Shown one piece after another: positions 48,033 through 59,349 of a DNA stretch of 64,000 bases. The translations under genes were made by a program, and so were the position numbers. Below the pieces are notes generated by a model. It was not told the origin of the DNA. It saw nothing but the letters and a program-made list of their open reading frames with translations, and did not search any database. This stretch comes from Pisaster brevispinus (Eukaryota; Echinodermata; Asteroidea; Forcipulatida; Asteriidae): contig JAMKCF010000003.1 of NCBI GenBank assembly GCA_023634235.1, positions 20,492,742-20,556,741 on the forward strand. The letters are read 5' to 3'. Positions within the stretch are counted from its first letter, which is position 1. The number at the start of each line of letters is the position of its first letter.

Positions 48033-49803
48033 TAAGTATGAAACTTCTCACATCCGTATAGGACTGCTAGTAGTTCTCTCTCTATGTTTGCATATCGTGT
48101 CTCTGCTGGTGTGAGAGCTTTTGATGCAAATGCTATTGGACGACCTTTTTGTACCAGGGTAGCTCCTAGTCCTCTGGTTGATGCGTCAACCTGCAGTATT
48201 ACAGGCTGCTTCTGATCGTAGTAAGCGAGAGTGGTGTCTGATGCTATCAGAGCTTTGATGGAGTTGTACACTTTTGTGTGCGATGGAGACCAAATATACT
48301 CGACGTCCTCACGAAGGAGTTCCCGCAGTGATGCGGAGTGTTCAGCTAATTGAGGGATGAATGGGCCCATGTAGTTTACCAGCCCTAGGAAGGTTCGCAG
48401 TTGTTTTCTATCACCTGGGAGCTGCATCATTTCAACTGCCTTCACTTTATCTGGGTTTGGCCTCACTCCATAGGGTGAGTATATCAGTCCAAAAAAACTA
48501 CATTCAGTCGTTTTGATGATACATTTTTCGGCATTCAACTTGATACCTGCACGTCTGGTGTGTTCCATCGCTTCATGAAGGTGTATGTCATGGTCCCGTG
48601 CACTTTTGCCGAATACTTGGATATCGTCAGCGATGCCCACAGTGCCTCTACAGCCACGATAGGTTTCATCTATCTTCTGCTGAAATACATCCTGACTCAT
48701 CCTGAGACCAAAAGGCATTCTCAAGAATCGGTATCGGCCAAAAGGGGTGTTGAATGTGGTGAGGTATGTAGATTGTTCATCTAACTCGACATTCCAATAG
48801 CCGTTTCTGGCATCAAGCTTGCTAAACATTTTAGCACCGGATAGCCTAGGTGTGATTTCTTCGAGAGTAGGCACAGGGTAGTGATCTCTTTTGATGGCCC
48901 GGTTGAGGTCCTTGGGATCTAGACATAGGCGCAGTCGGCCGTTGACTTTCTCACGTATCACCAGTGAGTTAACCCAGTCTGTTGGCTTGGAAAATTTCAT
49001 GATAATGGCCTTGGATTCCATCTCATCTAACTCTCCCTTGAGTTTGTCTCTGATCTCCAAGGGGACCCTACGTGGTGGGTGTATAACCGGTCTGGCTTCC
49101 GGATCGAGAGTGATATGATATTTGAAGTTCTCAAAGCAGTCAACAGTGCCATCAAAGCAGTCGGGATACATTTCGAGGAGTTCAGATTTACTCTCGATAT
49201 TCGGCCTCTCGAGCAGTGGTGTATTCCTGTGGATGTATTTTGGAGAACGATGTGGTGTTGGTGATTCAGTTGTCGTCACCAATGGGTCAGCGAAGTGGAC
49301 GCGTTGACCGCTACATGTTTCTTCCGTGAGCTTTTCCTGTTGTTGTTGGACAGGATTGTTCTTTTGCTCAGTTTTGACGGTCTCTACCACAGGTTTCGTT
49401 TCCACTGCACAGTGAAGTGTTATCATGTTCAGGGCTTGGCATGTCTTTAGGCCAAGGATTGCTGGCCCTGCTGCATCAGTGACGTAGAAAACGCAGTTGT
49501 GCTTTGTGTCGTTGTACATGCAGGGAATTTTCACTGTGCCCAGTTGTTTGATTTTAGATCCGCCATATGCAGTGAGTGCCATCTTGCTATTTTCCAGAGT
49601 GCTGGGCTCTGGATTTCCGTTACTGTCCAATTTCTCTGGAAAAATAATGTGGAATAGATGGACTGGCAAAAGATTACTCTGTGCACCAGTGTCTACTTTG
49701 CATCGGAGCATTATTGGTCTTCTGCTCTTCTGGTTTATACGTATCTTTGCATAAACTTCATCTCTAGTGTCATCGGACGAGCCAATACTACTGACTTCTA
49801 TGG
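48033..49803 (-). pseudogene. Protease, reverse transcriptase and RNase H start of the Ty3/gypsy element
   Basis: Open on the minus strand for over 550 codons from 49711, with readable frame upstream to about 49803. Protease: KVDTGAQSNLLP near the start. Reverse transcriptase: WVNSLVIREK, LCLDPKDLNRAI, FSKLDARNGYW, FGLRMSQDVF, then VGIADDIQVFG with the ADD catalytic pair. RNase H: LQVDASTRGLGATLVQ and NIERELLAVLYGCEKF. The open frame ends where the PIF/Harbinger-like element begins. Clade is probably Mag/SURL-like by primer site and LTR size (inference). Confidence 0.95.
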
Positions 49804-49912
49804 TGCCAATGGTGAGGTATTCATCAACAATTTCATCCTCTGTATTTGCATTTGACAGCTATGGCTTTCATCTTTGTCACAAAATCATCAGCTGCCTCAT
49901 CGACATTTTGTC

Positions 49913-50173
49913 TTATGTCTTGATTCGATGGTTTGACCTTGGTTCCAAGTGTTGCTGGAAGCGGGACAGTAGCTTATCTGGCTTTTTCCTGTCTTCCTCT
50001 TCTTGAAAGGTCCAGCTATTGTATTTATCTAGGCCTTGTTCTCCTACCCATAGGAGGAGATAACTTGCTCTCTCTTCATCATTAGCAGTTTTGAGTACGC
50101 TGGAAAACATTAGTTCACACTTTTGTTTGAACCTGGAGAACGTTGCCACAATATCTGGCGCTTCCCAGTCCAT
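49913..50173 (-). pseudogene. Gag N-terminal fragment
   Basis: ATG at 50173: MDWEAPDIVATFSRFKQKCE, then SYLLLWVGEQGLDKYNSW. This is the usual start of Ty3/gypsy Gag in invertebrate K02A2.6-type elements. The reading continues in another frame (DDFVTKMKAIAVKCKYR) and then joins directly to the protease leader. The later capsid and the zinc-knuckle nucleocapsid are missing, so this copy cannot make a normal particle. Confidence 0.85.
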
Positions 50174-50303
50174 CTGGGGGGCTGAGACTGCAGAGCTGAA
50201 CAGTATACAGTATACTGTATACAGTATAGTATATAGTTCTCAGTTCAGTTTTCAACGTTAAAATTACGTGAGCAAAAACGGCAAGAAAATCACACTTTTA
50301 TAT

Positions 50304-52089
50304 GTGACCCGCTCTGCAAAAAAGGCCCGTAAGTCGCGCTATGCCTTTTCACGTAATGGGCTCGTCAATGTTGAAAGGGTGATAAATTTTTCGTTGGTGT
50401 GATTTTTTTATTATCCCTTTTTTGACATCGTTGATATCCACACTTTCATAATTTGTAAGATTGAATGTTTATTTTGACCAATAAAGATGAAAAAAACCGT
50501 GTTTTGTGTACGTTTTGTTGGTGGTTTGCGCGATCGGTGTCCGCGGTTTGGGTGGAAAGTTGCGTCATTTTACACATCTGGCAGCACATTATTTGGAACC
50601 CCCTATTATAATTTTGGTATCATCTGAAAGCTGAGGAAGTTGCCTTTCTGTATGTGGACATATAAAAGGTTAAAGGTCAAATGCAAAACCAAGGCAGGTT
50701 AATTTCTGACACGTATACAAAGGGCGCTTGTTACTAGGAGCGTGGATCTTTTCGGTCACGTGTATACAGTGTAGTGTAATGATTGGACAATGGGTGCACG
50801 GTCGAGCGCGCGCATGCGCCGTGAATGGGATTGGTTGTTTATTCATTGTCAGGTGACTGCCATGTGACTGTTTTTAGAGTGCGTGCCACGCGAAAACACA
50901 GCGCGGTACCTGTCAATTCTGTCCAACTCAACTGACTTCTCTTGCTCCGAGCGTAAATATTTTCATAATTATTTACTAATTTAGCCAACATATCTTGTTT
51001 TAAGCAACAGGTTTTTTATACTGTTTCGTTAATTATTTGCTTAAGTATGGGTTTGAAGAATCAGTGTCTGGCTGAAGCTTTGAATGATCTCCGTGAGGAG
51101 AGACACGATTGGTTTCGTGGAACGGAAGATTACTTTGTTAACTTCCGATGTGAAAATGACGACGTTGAATCAGAAAACGATTTGGAATCTGATTCCACAT
51201 CGCCATTTTCAGCAGGAGATAACGAAAAGATCGACCCTGACAGCAAAATGTTAACCCAAAGATTATTTCAAAATTGATTAATTAACTTTAGTTCGATCTT
51301 AGAAGGCAAACCATGTTGACTAGTGCTAGATTTAAATTAATAGAAGGAAATATTAAATTTGTAAACTTTTTTTTCTTCAAAAACTCTAATTTTTTAGCCC
51401 AAAAATAGTTTTAGTCCTGAAAAGCGAGCTTATTTAAGAGTTTTATTAAACAACTCAAGTTGATAGTTTAAAATTACAAAAAAAATGTGAAATAATTTTT
51501 AAATATTTTTTCCCAAAAAGCTCTTGTTTTCACACAAAAAATACATAATTTTAATTCACAGGGTTTATACAGCCAGTGTTCATTTGTTTAACTTTAAGAA
51601 AAAGCTAAATTCACCGAAAAAGGTCTTAACTCTTCAACATAATTCTCAAGTGTGTGTTTGCTATTTTAAAATTTGCACAAAAATTATAAGAAATAGCACA
51701 GTATGCAAATTAATTTTTAAAAGTAGCGATATAGTGCATTAAATGAAATGCAAAATATGTTGTACTTTAAAAGACTTAACAAACACTTGGTGAAAATTTC
51801 AGACGAATAGTCCAACGGGAACGTACTCGTTGCTAGGGACTTTCACAAGAACTTGGTATTGAAATACTTTAAAATACATCGTAAAGTTTAAAAGGCTGTT
51901 TCTCCATAACCTATTTTGACAAAAATGGCAAGTATTTGTATGCTAATTAGAGTATAACTCTGGATTGCAAAATGCTGCAGACTTCTAAAATACACCAAAT
52001 TAAAGCTGAGAGAAAGACCTTTCCATCCATGTGTCTAACTCCAAAATTATTTTTTGCGACATAAGGGCCATTTTTGCAGAGCCGGTCAC
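50304..52089. mobile_element. Unclassified DNA transposon with GTGACC ends, in the retrotransposon leader
   Basis: Left end GTGACCCGCTCTGCAAAAAA, right end (inverted) GTGACCGGCTCTGCAAAAAT, then GGCCC(G/T)TA(A/T)GTCGC on both; flanked by ATAT on each side (50300-50303 and 52090-52093), a probable 4-bp target duplication. 1786 bp long. A second, truncated copy lies at 15680-15844. No transposase is recognised, and TSD plus ends do not settle a superfamily. Confidence 0.75.
51047..51277 (+). CDS. Small acidic ORF in the GTGACC element
   Basis: ATG at 51047 after a GC-richer, promoter-like 250 bases; 76 codons: NQCLAEALNDLREERHDWFR then an acidic run (ENDDVESENDLESDSTS). Such acidic starts are common at the N-terminus of several DNA transposases, so this may be the first exon of a lost transposase. 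No domain beyond that; no donor was identified. Confidence 0.35.
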   Translation: MGLKNQCLAEALNDLREERHDWFRGTEDYFVNFRCENDDVESENDLESDSTSPFSAGDNEKIDPDSKMLTQRLFQN

Positions 52090-52135
52090 ATATACTTGAT
52101 GACCTCGTTTTACTACTCACATAAGTCTTCAGTTT

Positions 52136-52148
52136 ACCGCTGCCACCA
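52136..52148 (-). other. Primer-binding site, tRNA-Leu-like
   Basis: Directly inside the 5' LTR. The plus strand reads ACCGCTGCCACCA, identical to the 3' end of a tRNA-Leu including CCA; the minus strand is the complementary TGGTGGCAGCGGT. Confidence 0.75.
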
Positions 52149-52321
52149 TGTAATGCCTCCTGCTGGCATTTAGAGAGAGAGAGGGACTCAGCTTATGTCA
52201 TGAACTTTGGTAGTTTTAATCATGTTAACACTTGGCAGCCATGTTGATGGAAAGGTACATGAGTGAGGGGTTGAACTCTAGAGGGCGCTAGTCCTGTATG
52301 TATGCATGTGTGAATGTGACA
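52149..52321 (-). repeat. 5' LTR of the Ty3/gypsy element
   Basis: 173 bp, 171 identical to the 3' LTR, followed on the plus strand by the AGGAC duplication. Confidence 0.95.
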
Positions 52322-52992
52322 AGGACCCTGTTGCCAAAGAGAACGGGTGTTCTCGCGGCCAGATTTGGTCAGGCCCAAGAAGAGCAGTAGACCAATCGCA
52401 GAATGGAGTTCCATCATCGCCATGTCACTCAATCAAGTCCTCGCAGTTTGAGGCCCTCCTCATTTGTGTGAGTGAGGATAATGTTCATCATCGCCGTGGT
52501 GATAAACATCTTGAAGAGCTGAAACTTGGTGGAAGCACCTCCAAGATTTGTCGGCCCCGCTCTTTCAGTCAAGACGTTAGCTTGTCTTATTCTTCCAGTA
52601 GGGGGAGGATCAAGCATCCATGTTTCTCCTGATGGGGCCTTGAAAGATGAAGGGGGCTGGGGCTGGGCCACAGATCCTGGCTGCTGGTCTGGAGTAGATC
52701 TTGCTCGTCGCCCCTTCGGCGGAATATTCCGTGGTCTTTTTCGCCGAACTTGAGCATCTGGGACAAAAGAATCATCGCTGTCCGAGGTGCCGTCCTCTTC
52801 GGTGACATCATTGTCATCTCCATTATTCCCGTCATCATCATCATCATCGTTGTCATCGCCAATTTAACTTCCTAAATCGTCTCCACTCTCTTCTGATGCA
52901 TTTGATTGCACATCAACAGGGCTGTCTTCTCCATCATCCAAAAGAGTCAGGAGAGCAGCAGCAGGATTGTCATAGTGAAAACTAGCGTGCAT
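52322..52992 (-). pseudogene. piggyBac transposase, N-terminal part (split gene)
   Basis: ATG at 52992 opens an acidic N-terminus (DDGEDSPVDVQSNASEESGD). A TAA near 52865 interrupts it before DDNDDDDDDGNNGDDNDVTE and a basic stretch RKRPRNIPPKGRRA. The piggyBac N-domain follows: PPPTGRIRQANVLTERAGPT and FQLFKMFITTAMMNIILTHT. A single-base deletion near 52432 shifts to the frame of ELHSAIGLLLFLGLTKSGRE and LWQQGP, which ends at the LTR. The downstream remainder is at 41610-42832. The outer ends of this piggyBac element were not found. Confidence 0.9.
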
Positions 52993-53179
52993 CTGCTCCC
53001 CGGATGTTACACACAGAGCTTACAACACGGTAAAACGTGTTGGAATTGAGGCATTTTTGTTGTATTAAACTCTGTATTTTTTTAACGGAGCATCGTACAA
53101 ACTTGAGGTGAACGGAATATGAAAGAAGACATTTCAGCCTTTTTAGTTGGGTATGTTTCGTTAACTTTTTGGACAAAAC

Positions 53180-53430
53180 CTGGGATCATTTTTTCGTCAA
53201 AGTTTTCCAATCCGCCACGACTGTCTATGGCGAAGCACGGATAAACAGCCCAAACGAACACTGATTTCCGACCCCATTCGCCTTATCTTCTCGTGGCAAG
53301 AGAACCAAGGGTCATCAGTCTTTGGGGTGAACGGTTTTGTAGAGATGAAGAGTTACTCTATCACTCATGTAAAACTGACTATGATTGGCCCAAAATCCAG
53401 GGATCATTTTTTCCTCAAAGTTTTCTTCCA
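53180..53430 (+). repeat. Direct repeat pair, 218 bp apart
   Basis: GGGATCATTTTTTCGTCAAA then GTTTTCCAATC at about 53182 recurs as GGGATCATTTTTTCCTCAAA at about 53400. Possibly terminal or target-related debris of the piggyBac element; 53430-54380 otherwise shows no gene. Confidence 0.4.
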
Positions 53431-54384
53431 ATCAGCACTTTCTTACAAAATAGACCCGTGCGACGGTCCATTGATCACGTGATACCAGCGTGTGACGTGA
53501 CACTTGACCCACATTACCATGCTTCCTGCACGATGGTTCGCTGAATTCTGATACTTTTCTTCGAAGTTTCGCCTCCTCTCTGAGTTTTTACCAGCAATTT
53601 ATGATTATTTTCTTTACCCGTATATTGGATAGTCATTTTCATCTTATTGAGGCCTTGAAAACTTAAGAAAAATTTGTCAATCATCATCGTTTTCTGATGG
53701 AAGGGCTCTGAATTCTGAGACATATTCTGCGTGGGACTGTTCCACTTATGTAAACGGAATAATGTGTACATAAACAGTGTTTAACATTTGACGCAAGATC
53801 GCTGTTAAAAAAGGGGGGACACGCTGGTTTTTATGTCTTATGTATTCTTTATAAGTTTTGCATGAAGTAAATAAATCAACTGTGATAAAAAGAAAAAAGC
53901 AGCAGTATCCCTCTTGATGTTTGTGTTGTTAAAAAACAACACTTGTCTTTGATCTCCCCTAAAACATGCAATGGAGCGGTCCAAGTCTCCCAGCTCAGTG
54001 GGCTTGCCCTGTGTTGTATGAATATGCTAAATGCAAGGTCAAGATAGTGCAGTGGAATGCACATGGCTGTTGGCTCACACATACACTGAGCTTTTGCGTG
54101 TTTGGGGCCAAAAGTTTTCATTATGTTATTTACTGGCAAAACACTTTGCCACATTTGGTTTACGCCAGACTATTATTGAATGATAATATCAAAAAGAAAT
54201 ACGCACACCATTTATTGACAATGTATGCATGAAAAAATGCATTTAAAAATGAACCCCCCCCAAAAAAAAAACACAAAAAAAACCAACCCCAAAACCTCAA
54301 ATAAATAAATAAAAGAAAATAAGCAATTTAATTAAATTAAAAAAATAACAAAAGCTTTCTCAAGTTATCTAGTACATCATTATT

Positions 54385-54915
54385 TTTTTGTTTTCGCATG
54401 TGATGACAACCTTCATCAATTGCCGTGACACACTCTTTTCACCAGTACCTGGCAAATTTAGAAGGCGCAAAAATTGAGTGTCTTGGAATAACTCACTTAA
54501 TAGCTACAATCTTGTTGGGGTGTAGCTTGTTTTGCCCTCTAACACCCCGACAGTTACTTCTGGACGTTTCCTCTTTGCTAAATAACTCGCAAACAAGAGC
54601 CAGTGCAGAATTGAGCTCCAAGCAGGAGTCTACCTTTATTCCGTTTACTCTGCTCGGAGTCAGCGGCATTGATGGTCAATTTACCAGTACATTTCAGAGT
54701 GCATTGAAGGTGATTGGGGGGGAGGTCATTATCTCCTCACGTGAAACTGGCAGAGACGCATCACGCCCAAACTTTTCCTGCCACAAATCTTCTACCTGCC
54801 AGGATGTTTCCTTGAACAATTTTGAATCCAAGCACTTGCAGGCGCTGGTTTGTACCTCAAATCTTTCGGTCGAAGGATGCATCTCCTGTGAAAAACTACA
54901 AATTTCAAATTCCAA
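54385..54915 (-). pseudogene. BEN-domain protein pseudogene
   Basis: On the minus strand one frame reads ELNSALALVCELFSKEETSR, SNCRGVRGQNKLHPNKIVAI, then after a TGA PRHSIFAPSKFARYW, and after a second TGA KECVTAIDEGCHHMRKQ. The order LF(S/T)KEE, S(N).GxRG, LxPxKxxxI and C..AI...C is that of a BEN domain, a DNA- and protein-binding fold in chromatin regulators. Upstream, in another frame, 54915-54694 encodes FEVQTSACKCLDSKL and QVEDLWQEKFGRDASLPVSR, probably the preceding part. Two stops and a frameshift make it a pseudogene, perhaps transposon-derived. The long plus-strand frame over it (54425-55042) is an antisense by-product. Confidence 0.65.
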
Positions 54916-55294
54916 AATTAAATCCGTGTATATCTTGTCAGGCTTATATATTCAAAAGAGAATTAACGCGCAATTGCTTAGATTTTTCCTCAAAGTAAGT
55001 GGTGGTGATGGGCCATGTGACAGTGTTCAAAATGGCACTTGATGTTTTTAGCTCCTCCATACTCTACCAAGTTTGTCGTCAAAAGAATTCTTGTAACATG
55101 TAAATCGCAACCTGGGCCCTCCCCCCAAAAAAAACCAAACAAAAACGGCGGGAATATTAATTGTTTACTTTGTTTGTACTGAGTGGCTTGAGCAGCCTTT
55201 TAATCCAAATTCATACTTAAATAATTACATGATTGTAGAACCATGAACATTTTGTCACAAATACAACTATTTAGCCAAACTTAAATTAACGAAA

Positions 55295-55725
55295 TCATGA
55301 TAAATCATTTGCAAGAGCAGTATTGATCTCCGGCAGTATCATTTAATCCGCGAGACTTTGAACATTATCAAAATTGATTTCTGGTAGCAATCCAATCCAT
55401 GACAAATACAACCGTTTAGCCAAACTGAATTTTCAAAACTGAAAGTAACTCTCAGCAAGTCGATATCCGGTAGTAATCCAATCGGCAAAATCATAGTATA
55501 TCATTTGCAAGAGTAGTACTGATCTCCGGCAGTATCATTTAATCCGCGAAACTTTAAACATCAAAATTGATTTCCGGTAGCAATCCAATCAGTGAAATCT
55601 TTTGTAAAAATTATCAAAACTGAATTCAGGTAGTAATCCAATCTGGGAAACCTTAAAAAATAATTATCAAAACTGATTTCTGGTAGTAATCCAATCTGTG
55701 AAATCTTAAACAATAATTAAAGCAA
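55295..55725 (+). repeat. Short tandem repeats, about 190 bp and 60 bp units
   Basis: A block with ATCATTTGCAAGAG, CTCCGGCAGTATCATTTAAT and CCGCGA occurs near 55303 and 55500. Shorter units, ATCAAAACTGATTTCTGGTA then GTAATCCAATC, recur four to five times up to 55700. Confidence 0.7.
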
Positions 55726-55737
55726 ATGCATGCGGGG

Positions 55738-55970
55738 GGCCAGTGAATGGTGCAACAACTTCCGTACCTCTAACTGAAGTCGTTCCAAAGGTTTCTGGGT
55801 AAGGGAGTCTGCCCCGGGAGCCAACCTACAAAAACGCGAAAAAGGGAAAGAGCATCAGCGATAGAATTATCAACACCAGGTACATAACTAGGACAATGAG
55901 ACGTCTGCCCATTGATAATAGACACAACAGCTTCACTGTCACACCATTGTTTTGCAAGGCGGGGCTTCAT
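55738..55970 (-). pseudogene. DIRS-like retrotransposon remnant (RNase H to recombinase start)
   Basis: Minus strand: CDSEAVVSIINGQTSHCP followed directly by YVPGVDNSIADALSLF. These two blocks of DIRS-type RNase H are normally separated by about 30 residues, so an internal deletion is present. A frame change leads into APGADS and VRKLLHHSLAP, which resembles the start of the DIRS tyrosine recombinase. Only this scrap remains; 56000-57780 shows no further coding. Confidence 0.6.
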
Positions 55971-57780
55971 AAATGCAGAGCAAGCGTTATTGGGAACAGC
56001 TCAAGAAAAGCTATAGATAATTTTAATTAAGTGGCTTAGACACACCCCAATATCAAACAAGCGCCTCAGAAAAGCACGACTTGGCCGTACTGCCTTACAC
56101 ACAAAATTCAAACTCCCCAACAAAGATTTGTAACAGCACAAAAGAACAAGTTAACATGAGGACTGCTCAAACAAAAGTGAAGTGTATTAGCCATGTGGAA
56201 CATCTGATGCGACCAAGGGGGTGATGACTGGGGTTATAACTGTGGCTGTCAAAGTTGTTTAACTATTCGATTTGAGGCCAATACCTCAAATTGATTTAAT
56301 AGAGAACGAAAGTATTTTATCCTAAGAGTACTTGCTATCACGACCAACTTAAAACATGTTTATTCAACTCCAAGATAACACAATCTTAGTCACATGAAGT
56401 AGACTTCTCGGAACTAATTTCAGCCATGCTTTCTGTTCAAAATTTTCAATATTTTAAATACATCTTCACTCAGAAATAGTACAGAAGGAATTTTTCTTTG
56501 AGCCTTGAATCTTAAAATGAATAACAAATTTACGCGAATAACAAAATCTGAAATAGGATGCAGAGTCCTGGAAGCAGGTTGCTTGGTGCGGACAGGAGAT
56601 TGATTGGTGCCGGCAGCATGTTTTGGGTGCTAGCAGAAGGCTGTCGGCTGTCCCCATAAGTATATAAATTTAAAGTAAATGATAATATTTCATGCCACTT
56701 TTTCAGCTCAAAAATTCACTCTTTTCATAATCTCTTAAATTCCACAAGTATCATTAAACAAATCTATAATAACTTGCTCTAAAAATGAGATTAGTCTCTT
56801 TGTCAAGCTCTAAGTATAACAGTCAGAAATAATAAGTTCACAATTTGATAAAAATAAAGGCAAACTTTACCTGTAGTGTCAGGGCAGGCAGTGGCCTCAA
56901 ACCCGCTGTTACTAGGCAAATCCAAAAACAGAAGTAAACATGTAGTTTGTGACAGCTTACTTATTTTTCTAATAGTTAGTTAAAGCTTCATTGACAATTC
57001 AACCATCAACAAAATGTATTGTATTAAGTGTTTAATTAAATAGGTATTTAAATAAAAGTCTGATTGCCCTACTTTCACAACCATAATATTCATGAACTAC
57101 ATGTTGGGACACCACATTATGCAAAAATAGGGCTTTGTTTCAACAACTTGGCTCTATGCAAAAGAAGTACAAGTATAAAGTTTGTTTGACCTTGCGGCTG
57201 TTGCATGATGGAAAAAAATACATTGTAACAATATTTATTGTAAGAGGGGAGCCACACATCCCTTACATATGTATCATTTGGAGAGTTATTTATTCCCAAC
57301 TTATTTCAACAAAAAAATATCAAATGGTGTTGTTAAGCTTATTTGCTGCTATTTCACATCTCAGATGCAATGTTAAGCCTATTAGCCTTCATTTTCAAAC
57401 AGACTGTGCAAGTCTTGGCGCATATTCAAAGTGAGGAACAACTCTCAGTCTAGAAGTGTATAGTTTTCTATGAAATAAAATCTTTTTAAATTCTTCAAAA
57501 TAAAAGTACCATAGCAATTTGTTATAGGCAGGCCTACATACAATTAGTTTGTTTATATAATAAAAGCAATTTTATCAAAATAACATTGAAACAAACTAAA
57601 CTATTTGAAGAGACAATTAAGATTTTGTTTTTAATGAATGACCAACAATTTTTACAAAGCCCCTAAGAGTTGAGCCTTGGCAGACTAAAGATATAAGATT
57701 TTGAGTTTTTCTTCTTAAAAAAAAATGCATGTAATGTAAAGAATTTTACAATTTTTAATTTTGATAAGTGTCATTAGGTA

Positions 57781-58400
57781 CACTTTAAAACGTTTAATAT
57801 CTAAACGCTTTCATAATCGCCAAATTGTAACAATTTATAAACATTTTGACGCATTAACTTATACTGAGTTTAGACTCTTAACATGTTTAATACTGGGACA
57901 CTTAAACGTTGATTGTAAACACAGAAATGTTTATGTGTTAAACATGTACAAATTTACTAACTGAACACAGCAACACACGTTTAATTTCAGAACGCAAAGA
58001 CGTTTATTCGATTAAACATCTAAATGTCAATTTAACACTTAAACATATTTATTATTTGTTGATAAACACCACAACATGTTTAATACCTAAACATACACAC
58101 TGTTTAGATGTTTCTTTATAAACACTTTGACGTGTTTACAAGCCTGTAACGATTTTTAAACACACAGACGTGTTGTAAATTTTGCAAGTGTTTAGCTCTA
58201 ATCAGTACAAAAGCTATAAACACATTTATGTGTTTTTAAGATTTTTCACACTTATACGTATACAAAATGTTTACATGTTTATTTATAAACACTTTGACGG
58301 GTTTACAGGCCTGTAACGATTTTTAAACACTCAGACGTGTTTTTTAACTGTGTAAGTGTTTAACTCTTAAACAATAAAACTAACAAATTTCAAACATGTC
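57781..58400. repeat. Left subterminal array of element 3
   Basis: Repeated AAACATTTTGACG, GTGTTTA and TAAACAC in both orientations, including a duplicated block with ATAAACACTTTGACG and GTAACGATTTTTAAACAC near 58118 and 58288. Confidence 0.7.
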
Positions 58401-59349
58401 AATCTGAGGCATGCCGTCAGTGGTTTAACTTAAGGGGAAGTCTCCCCTAATCTGCCACCTCCCACCAGGGCCCACCAGGGCCCATTTTCCCTCCCTTGCT
58501 TAGCAAATTTCTTCACATAGCAAAAGTTGAGTGGGGACCAGTCACAACATCGTAAGCATTAAAAAGGTTGTGTTGTGTGGCTAGTGGATTTTATTTAATG
58601 CTCTATACTCTGTAACTGTTTTTAAAACACTTTGCAAATTTGCAGTAAACACCCACAAAACATGTGAAACCACCAAATGTTTAATTTAAATCTTTTGAAA
58701 TAACTATTAATCGGGCTGTCTCGTCACACTGTTAATTTCATGGAATTTGATTTGGCTGATAGCGAAACTACTGCAAGCTGGCAGCGCACGCATGTCAGAT
58801 ATGCTTGACGAGGTAGCCTTTTCAATTCCTATTGAATTCTACATCAGTATAAACACCTTAAAACATGTTAAAATGTCAAATGTTTAATACAGTCTTTTAA
58901 AGTCTTTAAAATAACCTTCAATTTGAAAGGTACATTGTAAGGTTTTTGTGCCCCAAAATGTTTTACATTTCATTCTACATTATGTCAGTTATTAAAGTTG
59001 CATGGTCCATGTTTCGGTAGAAAAGGAGACAAATTTGAATTTTACAGGTGAACGTATTTGGAAAGAGTTTCATGAAATAAAACTACAGTACTACACTAAA
59101 TCAAAAGTCGGGCCAAGCAGCTTTAATTAAGGTTTTCAGAAATTAAATGTATAAATCAATGTTCTGTAAGAATCTGAATCAAAATACTCAAACTTTTTTG
59201 TTCAAAAAATGCTCAAGTAGACAGGAACCCAATGTGAAATCATTTAAATTTTGGCTAAATTGAAACATTTAAAAGACTAGTTTTAACAGATTTTCCACTG
59301 ATGGAAGTTGATGATGATGCTACTGCGCAGTTTTTGGCATAGTGTGTTG

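Larger units (their letters stand above)
42833..52321 (-). mobile_element. Ty3/gypsy LTR retrotransposon inserted in a piggyBac gene
   Basis: Two 173-bp LTRs (42833-43005 and 52149-52321) begin TG and end CA and are flanked by a perfect 5-bp duplication, AGGAC (42828-42832 and 52322-52326). Read on the minus strand the order is 5' LTR, primer-binding site, gag, protease, reverse transcriptase, RNase H, integrase, polypurine tract, 3' LTR. Subtracting the two nested DNA transposons leaves about 4.4 kb. That is short because the middle of gag is deleted. The LTRs differ at only two positions, yet the coding region is broken by insertions and frameshifts. Confidence 0.96.

Noticed and set aside
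54425..55042. Plus-strand open frame of 205 codons
   Set aside because: Starts with GTG, has no domain, and lies antisense to the BEN-domain pseudogene, which explains the unusual codon pattern.
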